From Brevibacterium limosum (lineage in GTDB: Bacteria > Actinomycetota > Actinomycetes > Actinomycetales > Brevibacteriaceae): a stretch of 64,000 nucleotides of DNA. Below are positions 15,791-24,126 of the stretch, piece after piece. A program made the translations under genes and the position numbers. The notes beneath the pieces are model-generated. The model was not told the DNA's origin. It saw only the letters and a program-made list of their open reading frames with translations, and did no database searches. The stretch is taken from the NCBI RefSeq assembly GCF_011617705.1, contig NZ_CP050154.1, positions 3,162,001-3,226,000 on the forward strand, given 5' to 3'. Each line of letters starts with the position of its first letter. The first letter of the stretch is position 1.

Positions 15791-18340
15791 TCAGGCGACG
15801 ATCGGCTCCGGTCGGGTGCCGGCCACGACCTTGAGAGCACCGTCGACGACGGTGGCACGCACGGTGCCGCCCTCTTCGACCGCCTCGGTGACGAGGAGAT
15901 CGGCGATGCGGTCGTCGAGCTCGCGCTGGATCGCGCGACGCAGCGGACGGGCACCGAACTCGGGTTCGTAGCCTTCATCGGCGAGCCAGTCGAGAGCCTC
16001 GGCCGAGACGTCGAGGGCGATGCCCTGAGCCTCGAGACGCTGCTTCGACGCAGCGAGCTGGTGAACGACGATGGAGCGCAGCTGCTCGCGATCGAGCCGC
16101 GAGAACATCACGGTGTCATCGATGCGGTTGATGAACTCCGGCCGCATGAACTCCTTGAGCCGGCCCATGACCTTGGCCTTGAGATCCTTCTCCGCATCCC
16201 CGGCGGTACCGGAGGCGAAGCCCAGCGGAGTGCCGGACATGAACTCGGAGCCGAGGTTCGAGGTCATGATGATCACGGTGTTGCGGAAGTCGACCGTGCG
16301 GCCCTGACCGTCGGTGAGACGTCCGTCGTCGAGGACCTGCAGCAGCAGGTTGAACGCATCCGGGTGGGCCTTTTCGACCTCGTCGAGCAGGATGACCGAA
16401 TACGGGCGGCGGCGGACCTTCTCCGTCAGCTGACCGGCCTCGTCGTAGCCGACGTAGCCGGGAGGAGCACCGACGAGACGCGACACCGTGTGGCGTTCGC
16501 CGAACTCGCTCATATCGAAGCGGATCATGGCCGACTCGTCGTCGAACAGGGTCTGTGCCAGAGCCTTCGCCAGCTCGGTCTTGCCGACACCGGTGGGGCC
16601 GAGGAAGAGGAAGCTGCCGATCGGCCGGTTGGGATCGGCCATGCCCGTCTGGCTGCGGCGGATGGCACGCGACACGGCGGTCACGGCCTCGTCCTGACCG
16701 ATCACACGGTCGTGGAGGACCTCTTCCATGTTCGCCAGACGCATCTTCTGGCTCTGCGTCATCCGTGCTGCCGGGATTCCGGTGGCGCGGGAGACCACAT
16801 GAGCGATCTCCTGCTCACCGATGATCGCCTCGGCGGCAGCCGTCTTCGCGGCCTGCGCGTCCGGGTTCTCGGCGGATCCGATACGGGCGGCCACCTCGTT
16901 GATCTCATCGCGGACACGACCGGCGCGCTCGTAGTCCTCGACCTCGATCGCGGACTTCTTCTCCGCTTCGAGCTCGGAGAGCTTGAGCTTGAGCGCGTCG
17001 ATGTCGACGCCGGGACCGCGCCCCAGCGACATCCGGGCACCGGCCTGGTCGATGAGGTCGATGGCCTTGTCCGGCAGGAACCGGTCGGTGATGTAGCGGT
17101 TCGACAGCTCCACGGCGGCCCGGACCGCCTCGGCGGTGTAGGTGACCTCGTGGAACTCTGCGTAGCGGTCCTTGAGTCCGTCGATGATCGTCACCGCGTC
17201 CTCGACGCTCGGCTCGCCCACGGTCACCGGCTGGAAGCGGCGTTCGAGAGCCGAATCCTTCTCGATGGTGCGGTACTCCTTGAGCGTGGTCGCGCCGATC
17301 ATGTGCAGATCGCCGCGGGCCAGTCGCGGTTTGAGGATGTTTCCGGCATCCATCGAGTTCGCTTCGCCGTTGCCGCCGGCACCGACGAGGGTGTGGAGTT
17401 CATCGACGAAGACGATCATGTCTCCGTCGTCGGCGATCTCGTTCAGTGCTCCGGTCAGGCGCTCCTCGAAATCACCGCGGTAGCGGGTGCCCGCGAGCAT
17501 TCCGGGCATATCGAGAGCGATGATGCGCTTGCCCTGCAGCTGCTTGGGCACCTCACCCGAGTGGATGGCCTGTGCGAGGCCTTCAGCGACCGCGGTCTTG
17601 CCGACGCCGGCTTCACCGAGGAGGACCGGGTTGTTCTTCGTCCGGCGAGCGAGGATCTCGATCGTCTGCTCGATCTCCTGCGAACGGCCGATGACGGGAT
17701 CGAGCTTGCCTTCGGCGGCGAGTTCGGTGAGGTCGGTGCCGAACTTCTCCAACACGGATTCCTGACCGTCCTCACCCTCGGCGTCCTGACCGGGGTGCAT
17801 GCCTCCGGCTTCGGCCGCCTCGGCACCGGCCTGCAGGGCTGCCTGCGTGACTCCCGCCTGCGCGAGGATCCGACCGGCGGGCATCTCCTGATTGAGCACG
17901 AAGGCGAAGAACATGTGCTCCGGATCGATGTAGGTCGACCCGAAGGCCCGCGCCACCTGATAGGCGTCGAGCAGAGCGCGCTGGGCCGAACCGGTCAGTG
18001 TGGGCGTGGAATCCGCCCCGGTGTCGGTACTGGCCGGAAGGCGCTCTTCGATCGCATGGGCGATGAGCTCGGGGTCCGCACCCGCCTGACGCACCGCGGA
18101 GATTCCGGGTTCGGAATCGACCATGGTGCGCAGGATATGGAGTGCGTCGACCTCAGACTGGCCGTGACGCCCTGCGAACTCCGCAGCCGCTTCGATGACT
18201 TCATGGCTGCGCTTGCTCAGCAGTCGGTTGATGTCGACGGAACGGCCTCTGCGGGCTCCGGTCTGTCCCTGGAGGAAACGAGCGAGGAACTCGTCGAACG
18301 AGTCTCCGCCCGAGCCTGCGGGTCCGAAGAATGTGGCCAA
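15791..18340 (-). CDS. ClpC/ClpA-type AAA+ unfoldase, probable ClpP partner
   Basis: 849 residues. Residues 35-180 are two Clp_N repeats. AAA-1 has Walker A GEAGVGKT and Walker B IVFVDELH. A short UVR-like middle segment (EVEDYERAGRVRDEINEV) replaces the long ClpB coiled coil. AAA-2 has GPTGVGKT, VILLDEVEKA and GAPPGYVGYDEAG. After the second Walker B the sequence SGTPLGFASG carries an LGF tripeptide, where ClpA/ClpC place the loop that docks on ClpP. It is therefore an unfoldase for a ClpP barrel and not a ClpB disaggregase. TTG start with GAGGAGG eight bases before it. A HAIR-like repeat in the leader suggests HspR control. Its likely partners are the clpP pair 2.5 kb away. Confidence 0.9.
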   Translation of the reverse strand: MATFFGPAGSGGDSFDEFLARFLQGQTGARRGRSVDINRLLSKRSHEVIEAAAEFAGRHGQSEVDALHILRTMVDSEPGISAVRQAGADPELIAHAIEERLPASTDTGADSTPTLTGSAQRALLDAYQVARAFGSTYIDPEHMFFAFVLNQEMPAGRILAQAGVTQAALQAGAEAAEAGGMHPGQDAEGEDGQESVLEKFGTDLTELAAEGKLDPVIGRSQEIEQTIEILARRTKNNPVLLGEAGVGKTAVAEGLAQAIHSGEVPKQLQGKRIIALDMPGMLAGTRYRGDFEERLTGALNEIADDGDMIVFVDELHTLVGAGGNGEANSMDAGNILKPRLARGDLHMIGATTLKEYRTIEKDSALERRFQPVTVGEPSVEDAVTIIDGLKDRYAEFHEVTYTAEAVRAAVELSNRYITDRFLPDKAIDLIDQAGARMSLGRGPGVDIDALKLKLSELEAEKKSAIEVEDYERAGRVRDEINEVAARIGSAENPDAQAAKTAAAEAIIGEQEIAHVVSRATGIPAARMTQSQKMRLANMEEVLHDRVIGQDEAVTAVSRAIRRSQTGMADPNRPIGSFLFLGPTGVGKTELAKALAQTLFDDESAMIRFDMSEFGERHTVSRLVGAPPGYVGYDEAGQLTEKVRRRPYSVILLDEVEKAHPDAFNLLLQVLDDGRLTDGQGRTVDFRNTVIIMTSNLGSEFMSGTPLGFASGTAGDAEKDLKAKVMGRLKEFMRPEFINRIDDTVMFSRLDREQLRSIVVHQLAASKQRLEAQGIALDVSAEALDWLADEGYEPEFGARPLRRAIQRELDDRIADLLVTEAVEEGGTVRATVVDGALKVVAGTRPEPIVA

Positions 18341-18361
18341 AGCTGACCTCCTCTTTCAAAG

Positions 18362-18380
18362 TTGAGCGTATACGACTCAA
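18362..18380 (-). promoter_or_regulatory. HAIR-like inverted repeat (predicted HspR operator)
   Basis: TTGAGCGTATACGACTCAA reads on the minus strand as TTGAGT-n7-GCTCAA. The HspR-associated inverted repeat is CTTGAGT-n7-ACTCAAG. The seven-base spacing is exact and 11 of 12 inner arm positions agree. It lies 22-40 bases before the TTG start of the ClpC-like gene, where a repressor would block the promoter. Confidence 0.65.
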
Positions 18381-18456
18381 TCAACAGGCTGAGGGTCGTT
18401 GTTATTCCCGAGGAGGCTGAGGCCGCCGTCACACGCAACGGCGGGCATGCGTGCGG

Positions 18457-19254
18457 TCAGCCCTTCGACGGCCACCCGTTGGGTTCGCAGCCCTGCAGAC
18501 CCTTCGTCTGCTGCTGCATGAGTGGGGCGGTCTGGCCCGGGCCGGGGCAGGATTCGTGGCCGTGGCCGAGCGCGTGACCGACCTCGTGGTTGATGAGGTA
18601 CTGCCTGTACTGGACGATGTCGTCGAATTCGTCCGTGGCAGAGACCCAGCGTTTGGCGTTGAGGATGACGTTGGGCCCGTTGCGGCACGAGAGCTTGCCC
18701 AGGGTACGCAGGGGCAGACACATCTCGTCGACGGTGTCGGGGCTGGCGATGGAGATCATCGTGTCCTGGCCCTCGTCGACGAGCTCGATGGAGACGGCGT
18801 CGATGTCCTGCCAGCCGCGCTCGTCCTGCAGGGTCTTGATGATGAAGTCCCCTGCCTGGTCGACGTCGATGGGCAGGTTGTCTTCGACGCGCAGTGCGAC
18901 CTTGAAGGTTGTGCCGTCGTCACGGTTGGGCCCGGCCTCCTCTTTCGGCCGGTCCCATTTCCCGCCGCCGTGCGTGTCGATATCGGCTTCGCTGACTCCT
19001 GCCGCACCGGCGTCGTCGACGCTCGCGGTCTCGGTGGGCGTGGGCGACTCCGTCGGTTCGCCGCTCGGCTTGTCACCGGCTTCACCGCTCGGGTCAGACG
19101 ATGCGACCTGTGTTTCGGCCGCATGCGGAGTCGGTCGGGTCTCGTCTTCGGCTGCGGGTGCGCAGGCGCTCAGCCCGATGAGCAGCCAGGCAGCGGCAAG
19201 GGAGGTCAGGGCGCGGAGGCGTGGGCGGGAGACGATGCGGGTTCGACTGAGCAC
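18457..19254 (-). CDS. DUF3152 lipoprotein, putative zinc metalloprotease
   Basis: 265 residues. It has a lipoprotein signal ending LIGLSAC (Cys near 31), a linker of about 80 residues rich in Thr, Ser, Glu and Pro, and then the DUF3152 domain. Near the C-terminus it holds [18 protein letters not shown], an HExxHxxGHxH zinc signature as in metzincin-type proteases, followed by APLMQQQT, a methionine that could form the Met-turn. Two cysteine pairs (MCLPL/LSCRNG and [12 protein letters not shown]) probably form disulfides. It would act outside the membrane on an unknown substrate. Monocistronic. Confidence 0.82.
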   Translation of the reverse strand: MLSRTRIVSRPRLRALTSLAAAWLLIGLSACAPAAEDETRPTPHAAETQVASSDPSGEAGDKPSGEPTESPTPTETASVDDAGAAGVSEADIDTHGGGKWDRPKEEAGPNRDDGTTFKVALRVEDNLPIDVDQAGDFIIKTLQDERGWQDIDAVSIELVDEGQDTMISIASPDTVDEMCLPLRTLGKLSCRNGPNVILNAKRWVSATDEFDDIVQYRQYLINHEVGHALGHGHESCPGPGQTAPLMQQQTKGLQGCEPNGWPSKG

Positions 19255-19316
19255 GCCTGCGAGTCTAGCCGCATCACGCGGCGCTGCGGCGGGTGAACTG
19301 CCGGTTTTCGGTGATG

Positions 19317-19985
19317 TCAGAACTCGAGGACGCCGGCGGGGCCGCGCAGACGCGCCCGCAGACGGCAGTCGGGCCCCTCGACCACCGTGGTGTCACCGGC
19401 GCCGAGCTCCTCGAGCACCTGCCGCGCCGCCTCGGGCTCCGGGGATTCCACGCGGAATTCGAGCAGCTCGAGGGCGGGCAGGCCCGCCTCGGCGGGGTGG
19501 ACGGATTCGCCCCAGTCGATGAGGAACGGCTGCGCACCCTCCTGCGGCAGCGGGGAGCGCGTGGTCAGTCGCCATTCGAGGCGGTCCCCCTCGGCGGTGT
19601 CGCGGGCCATGTCCTGGACTTCACCGAAGTCGATTCCGGCGGTGTTCGCGGCCGCGATCTTTGCGAGGAACGCCGGCGGGTGGATGGCCCAGGTCTGCAG
19701 GGTCGGCTCTGTGGCCAGATGTGCGTCGAGCGGCAGGGTGCCGTCGACGGCCGGCTCCTGCTGCGGGTCGGGGCCGAGGATCTCGAGGTAGGTGTGCGCT
19801 CCTTCCGGCCAGCCCGCAGGGGCGAGTCCGAGGAGGAAGTTCGCCGTCCCCCGCCCCGGGTGTGAGCCGCCGGGAACTGCGCGCAGCCCCGTGGCCGCCT
19901 CCACGGCAGCGACCCCGGCCTCGAGGTCGGGCACCGTGATGATGAGGTGGTCGAGTTCAGCGGGAATGGTGTTCAGAGCGTCCAT
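19317..19985 (-). CDS. VOC-superfamily protein (glyoxalase-like, Glyoxalase_3 type)
   Basis: 222 residues. The N-terminus [23 protein letters not shown] is the first beta-alpha-beta unit of a vicinal-oxygen-chelate domain (the metal His is in LDHL). [13 protein letters not shown] and [12 protein letters not shown]-like segments (here [12 protein letters not shown]) follow, the latter holding the expected metal-ligand Glu. Members are dioxygenases, glyoxalases or resistance proteins, and the substrate cannot be deduced. GAAAGG lies upstream of the ATG. Monocistronic, next to the 456-base gap before the ABC operon. Confidence 0.75.
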   Translation of the reverse strand: MDALNTIPAELDHLIITVPDLEAGVAAVEAATGLRAVPGGSHPGRGTANFLLGLAPAGWPEGAHTYLEILGPDPQQEPAVDGTLPLDAHLATEPTLQTWAIHPPAFLAKIAAANTAGIDFGEVQDMARDTAEGDRLEWRLTTRSPLPQEGAQPFLIDWGESVHPAEAGLPALELLEFRVESPEPEAARQVLEELGAGDTTVVEGPDCRLRARLRGPAGVLEF

Positions 19986-20441
19986 GATCCACCCGGACCT
20001 TTCAGATGAGCGTGTAGGCCCTCAGTCTCCCCCTCTTCGGCATCGAGGGCAATGATGTCGAGGGCGCAGCCGAAGAAGTCGAGGACCACGCCGAGGCGGA
20101 CGCGCGGTTCCCGTGACCCGGCAGCAGCCGTGACGGGTTCACATCGCCGTCCGCCGACTTCACTCCGAGTAGAGCCCTGATTGCTCAACACACTCGTGAA
20201 GATCAGGAATGGCGATGACCAAATGATCGAAGTTCGAATTGCTCAACATGTCTCAATATTAAGCCCCGAATTGACGGCGATTACACGGATGAGATTAACT
20301 CGAGGCATGCACATCCACTTCGGGCTCAGCGCCGGACACTGCCTCTGCCTGCCTTCAATGGCACCCGCAATGTCCGCATATTGTTGAACTATCCTACTCA
20401 GTTCTCTCAGTTCCATCCCACTTGCCCGAAGGACGTCTTCA
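19986..20441. other. Intergenic region before the ABC-oxidoreductase operon
   Basis: No convincing gene. The first half is GC-rich. The second half (about 20180-20400) is clearly AT-richer than its surroundings and holds the repeated string ATTGCTCAACA (20180-20190 and 20239-20249), which could be operator half-sites for the operon starting at 20442. The short open frame at 20181-20387 has no ribosome site or family resemblance. I recognise no riboswitch fold. Confidence 0.4.
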
Positions 20442-22151
20442 ATGACGGATCACCGTCTCTCCACCAACGCGCGTCTGACTCAGCGCCACCTCGACCGCCG
20501 CTCGGTTCTCAGCCTCGGTCTCGGTTTCGGCACTCTGCTCACCCTCAGCGCCTGCACTCCGCACGACTCCAGCTCCCTGGCTGACGGCGAACCCGTACGC
20601 GGTGGGGTGCTCACTTACTTCGAACCCCAGACCTGGACGCTGCTCTACCCGCCGTCGGTCGGCTTCTACCCCAACGGCGGAATCATGAACAACATCTCCG
20701 CGAGGCTGCTGTGGCAGGATCCGGAGACCCTCGAGCTGCATCCGTGGCTGGCCACCGAACTGCCGGAGACGAATGCCGACGCGACGGCCTATACGTTCAC
20801 CATCCGTGAGGGCGTGACCTACTCGGACGGTTCGCCGCTGACACCTGAGAATGTGGCGAAGAACTTCGACCTCTTCGGTCGCGGCGACGAAGCACGCACG
20901 CTGCCGGTGTCCGAGCAGATCTCGAATTACGAGCGCAGCGAGGTCCTCGACGAGCATCGGGTTCGGTTCCACTTCTCGGCGCCCTCCCCGGGTTTCGCGC
21001 AGGCGACGTCGACGATGAACGCGGGACTGCTCGCAGATTCCACTCTCGCACTCGACGCCGACGGATTCGGCCCGGGCGGAGCCACGCAGATCCACACCTG
21101 CGGCCCCTTCCACATCACGGCGGAGACCATCGGCACGAAGCTCTCCGTCCGTGTCCGCGAAGACTACGACTGGGCACCCCCGCCCCTGAAGCATCAGGGG
21201 CGTGCCCACCTCGACGGCATCGACTTTCTGACCAACAACGAATACTCCGTCCGCATCGGTGCCGTGCTCTCGGGACAGGCCGACGGCGTCCGCGACGTCC
21301 AGGCCCCCGATGAGTCCCGCGTGACCGAACAGGGGCTGCGCCTCTATGCGAAGGCGACGAACGGAATCAACAACAGCATCAACTTCCGGTTCCGCCACGA
21401 CCTGCTGGCCGATATCGACGTCCGTCGGGCACTGATCGCCGCCATCGACCGACAGGAGATCGTCGACAAGCTCTTCACCCCGAACTACCCGCTGGCCACG
21501 GGCCTGCTGGCCAAGGGCGCAATGGGCTACACCGATCAGTCGGGTTCCTGGGAGTTCGACCCGGACAGGGCCGACCGCCTCCTCGACAAGGCCGGGTGGA
21601 GCGAACGCAACGGACAGGGCTACCGCATCAAGGACGGGCAGCCGCTGGCTCTGACGGTGAATATCGCACTGCCGCAGCCGCGGTCGAACGAAGTGCAGAC
21701 CCTCATCCAACAGCAGCTGCGCCGAGTCGGTGTGCGCCTGTCGATCAACCCCGGGGACCAATCGAAGCAGACTCTCGACGCTCTCGAACTCGACACCGTG
21801 CAGATCTACCATTCGATGGTCGCCCGCGCCGATTTCGACAATCTGCGCTCGAACTACTCCTCGGTCAACCGCGACGTCTTCCTCAACGGAGTCGACCGCA
21901 CGGACGCCGAGGACGATTCGGTCGATGCGAAGATCGACGAACTCCTCGAAGAGTTGGCATCCGAACCGGATCATAAGCAACGACAGCAGGCCGCCGAGGC
22001 GGTCCAGAACCACCTCGTCGACCAGGCCTATGTGCTGCCGTTCTTCGAAGAGCCTCAGGTCTTCGCATTCCGCCGCCGTGTCCACGGCTTCACCACCGAA
22101 CCCGTCGGACGTCCCGATTTCTACAGCACCTGGCTGGCAGGAGAGAAATGA
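20442..22151 (+). CDS. ABC transporter substrate-binding lipoprotein (SBP_bac_5 type, KPN_01854-like)
   Basis: 569 residues. The N-terminus has twin arginines and a lipobox (LDRRSVLSLG ... LLTLSAC), so it may be exported by Tat and lipidated. The remainder is the large DppA/OppA-type fold (GGVLTYFEPQTWTLLYPP, YTFTIREGVTYSDGSPLTPENV, DVRRALIAAIDRQEIVDKLF). The gene set downstream (two permeases, ATPase, luciferase-like monooxygenase, CMD/AhpD protein) matches a conserved cluster typified by Klebsiella KPN_01854-01858, so the ligand is probably not an ordinary peptide. GAAGGA precedes the start. First gene of a six-gene operon with four-base overlaps. Confidence 0.88.
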   Translation: MTDHRLSTNARLTQRHLDRRSVLSLGLGFGTLLTLSACTPHDSSSLADGEPVRGGVLTYFEPQTWTLLYPPSVGFYPNGGIMNNISARLLWQDPETLELHPWLATELPETNADATAYTFTIREGVTYSDGSPLTPENVAKNFDLFGRGDEARTLPVSEQISNYERSEVLDEHRVRFHFSAPSPGFAQATSTMNAGLLADSTLALDADGFGPGGATQIHTCGPFHITAETIGTKLSVRVREDYDWAPPPLKHQGRAHLDGIDFLTNNEYSVRIGAVLSGQADGVRDVQAPDESRVTEQGLRLYAKATNGINNSINFRFRHDLLADIDVRRALIAAIDRQEIVDKLFTPNYPLATGLLAKGAMGYTDQSGSWEFDPDRADRLLDKAGWSERNGQGYRIKDGQPLALTVNIALPQPRSNEVQTLIQQQLRRVGVRLSINPGDQSKQTLDALELDTVQIYHSMVARADFDNLRSNYSSVNRDVFLNGVDRTDAEDDSVDAKIDELLEELASEPDHKQRQQAAEAVQNHLVDQAYVLPFFEEPQVFAFRRRVHGFTTEPVGRPDFYSTWLAGEK

Positions 22152-23227
22152 TCCTCGACACCCGCTACCTCATCCTCCGCCTGGGCCAAGCGGTCCTGGT
22201 GCTGCTGCTCGCGTTCACCGCGGCGTTCATCCTGCTCAGCCTCATCCCCGGCGACGGAGTCACCGCCCGCTTCGCCGACCCCGCACTGGGCCTGTCCCCC
22301 GACCAGATCGCCGAGATCCGTGAGGCCACCGGCGCCGACGACTCCTGGTTCGGCAAATACCTCACCAGCATCACCGGTTTCCTCACCGGGGACTTCGGCT
22401 ATTCGGTCCAGACCGGTGCAGCCGTGTCGACGATCATCGCGGCGGCTCTGCCGTCGACAGCGGTGCTCGCGGCCTCCGGGTTCGTCACCGCCCTCGTCCT
22501 CGCCGTCGTCATCGCCGTCTTCGCGACCTTCGGCCCGGCCACCGGTCCGGGCGCACGAATGCGTCGGATCCTCGACTCGGTGCCCAGCCTCTTCATCTCC
22601 ATCCCCGTGTTCTGGCTCGGAATCCTGCTCATCCAGGTCTTCTCCTTCCAGCTCGGTCTCGTCTCCGTCGTCGACCCCGGCCCCGCCGAGGCGCTCGTGC
22701 TGCCGACCCTGACCGTGGCGGTTCCGCTCTCGGCCCCGATCGCTCAGGTGCTCATCCGTTCCATCACGGAGGTGCAGGCCTCCGGATTCGTCAAGGTCAC
22801 CACCGCAAAGGGCGCCTCCGAACTGTGGATCCTCGTCCACACCGTCGCCCGCAACGCGGTGCTGCCGGGACTGACGATCATCGGACTCGTCTTCGGTGAG
22901 CTCGTCGCCGGGGCCGTGGTCACCGAGACCGTGTTCGGCCGCAACGGCATCGGACTCATCACCGCCCAGGCCGTCACTCACCGGGACAATCCGATCCTGC
23001 TGGCTGTCGTCTCACTCGCCACCTTCGGCTACGTCATCATCAATCTGGCAGTCGACCTCCTCTACCCCGTCATCGACGTGCGACTGCGCACCAAACGCAG
23101 CGCCGCCTCGGCGGGCAGATCCCTGCGCAGCCACGACGAACCCACACGTCGGGCGCTGACGGCGACCGCCGCCAGCGTCGGAGTCGACCTCGACTGGGAT
23201 GATGAGACGAAGGAGAAGAACTCATGA
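22148..23227 (+). CDS. ABC transporter permease (DppB/OppB type)
   Basis: 359 residues. The N-terminal membrane helix (LILRLGQAVLVLLLAFTAAF) and five further helices form a BPD_transp_1 domain. The ATPase-coupling EAA-like loop is TTAKGASELWILVHTVARNA. A hydrophilic C-terminal tail of about 50 residues (RTKRSAASAG ... DDETKEKNS) is longer than usual. The start overlaps the binding-protein stop (ATGA), and the stop overlaps the next permease. Confidence 0.9.
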   Translation: MILDTRYLILRLGQAVLVLLLAFTAAFILLSLIPGDGVTARFADPALGLSPDQIAEIREATGADDSWFGKYLTSITGFLTGDFGYSVQTGAAVSTIIAAALPSTAVLAASGFVTALVLAVVIAVFATFGPATGPGARMRRILDSVPSLFISIPVFWLGILLIQVFSFQLGLVSVVDPGPAEALVLPTLTVAVPLSAPIAQVLIRSITEVQASGFVKVTTAKGASELWILVHTVARNAVLPGLTIIGLVFGELVAGAVVTETVFGRNGIGLITAQAVTHRDNPILLAVVSLATFGYVIINLAVDLLYPVIDVRLRTKRSAASAGRSLRSHDEPTRRALTATAASVGVDLDWDDETKEKNS

Positions 23228-24126
23228 GCATCGCCGACGTCTTCACCCGCGGCCAGGGCTATCGAGAGCAGAGCAGCCAAGGCCAGGGCACGAGCCCGAA
23301 ACGCACACGCGCACGCGGCGGCCGGGCACGCGTCGCGCTCACCCCGGCCACCATCGCCTCCGGACTGGTGCTGCTCATCGCCATCGCCTGGGCGCTGGTC
23401 CCCGGCCTCTTCACCCATTTCGACCCCAACGACGGAGGAGACACGCCCGCCCTGCTGGCCCCGAGCCTCGAGCATTGGTTCGGCACCGACCAGACCGGTC
23501 GAGACGCCTTCACCCGCGTCGTCTACGGCGCCTCCCAGTCCCTGCTCGCCGCACTCGTAGCCGTCGGGGTCGGGCTGATCGTCGGCACCGCGATCGGGCT
23601 CATCGCCGGCACCAGGCGCGGATTCGTCGACGATGTGCTCATGCGGTTCGTCGACGTGCTGCTGTCCATTCCCGCGATCCTGCTCAGCCTCTCGATCGTC
23701 GTCGTCCTCGGCTTCGGCACGATCAACGCAGCCATCGCCGTCGGAGTCACCGCCATCGCCCAGTTCGCCCGTCTCGCCCGGTCACAGGCGGTGCAGATCA
23801 ACACGAGCGACTTCGTGGCCGCAGCCTACGGATCCGGCGGCACGTTCTTCTCCGTCCTGGCCCGCCACATCCTCCCGAACTCGATCTCTCCCGTGCTGTC
23901 CCTGGCGGTGCTCCAGGTCGGTTCGGCGATCCTCCAGATCTCCACGCTCGGATTCCTCGGCTACGGCACCCCGCCGCCCACACCGGAATGGGGTCTCATC
24001 ATCGCCGAGGGCCGCAACTTCGTTGCCACCGCCTGGTGGTTGACCGTGCTGCCCGGCCTCGTGGTCATGGCCATCGTGCTCGCCACCCACCAGATCGGCA
24101 ACACCCTGCGAAAGGTGACATCATGA
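23224..24126 (+). CDS. ABC transporter permease (DppC/OppC type)
   Basis: 300 residues. A cytosolic N-terminus of about 35 residues rich in Gln, Gly and Arg precedes the first helix (IASGLVLLIAIAWALVPGLF). The DppC signature EHWFGTDQTGRDAFTRVVYG and the coupling loop FVAAAYGSGGTFFSVLARHI are present. It pairs with the DppB-type permease to form the channel. Four-base overlaps on both sides indicate coupled translation. Confidence 0.9.
   Translation: MSIADVFTRGQGYREQSSQGQGTSPKRTRARGGRARVALTPATIASGLVLLIAIAWALVPGLFTHFDPNDGGDTPALLAPSLEHWFGTDQTGRDAFTRVVYGASQSLLAALVAVGVGLIVGTAIGLIAGTRRGFVDDVLMRFVDVLLSIPAILLSLSIVVVLGFGTINAAIAVGVTAIAQFARLARSQAVQINTSDFVAAAYGSGGTFFSVLARHILPNSISPVLSLAVLQVGSAILQISTLGFLGYGTPPPTPEWGLIIAEGRNFVATAWWLTVLPGLVVMAIVLATHQIGNTLRKVTS

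Noticed and set aside
15791-18340. Annotation of the AAA+ gene as ClpB disaggregase, suggested by the HAIR element
   Set aside because: It lacks the long ClpB middle coiled coil and has the LGF loop of ClpP-binding unfoldases, so ClpC/ClpA type is the better call.
16061-18346. 761-residue open frame on the plus strand opposite the ClpC-like gene
   Set aside because: It is a codon-bias shadow of a clearly conserved AAA+ gene, with no family motif of its own. The same holds for the long antisense frames at 20439-22085, 37260-38150, 41790-43334, 61040-62758 and 48527-50317.
19973-20191. 72-codon minus-strand frame upstream of the VOC gene
   Set aside because: It ends inside the VOC start region, and neither its composition nor any motif supports a protein.
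20181-20387. Short plus-strand frame of 68 codons before the ABC operon
   Set aside because: No ribosome site, no recognisable family and AT-rich regulatory-looking DNA; treated as non-coding.
19986-20441. Riboswitch (SAM, cobalamin or T-box) before the ABC operon
   Set aside because: None of the conserved core sequences of these classes could be found.
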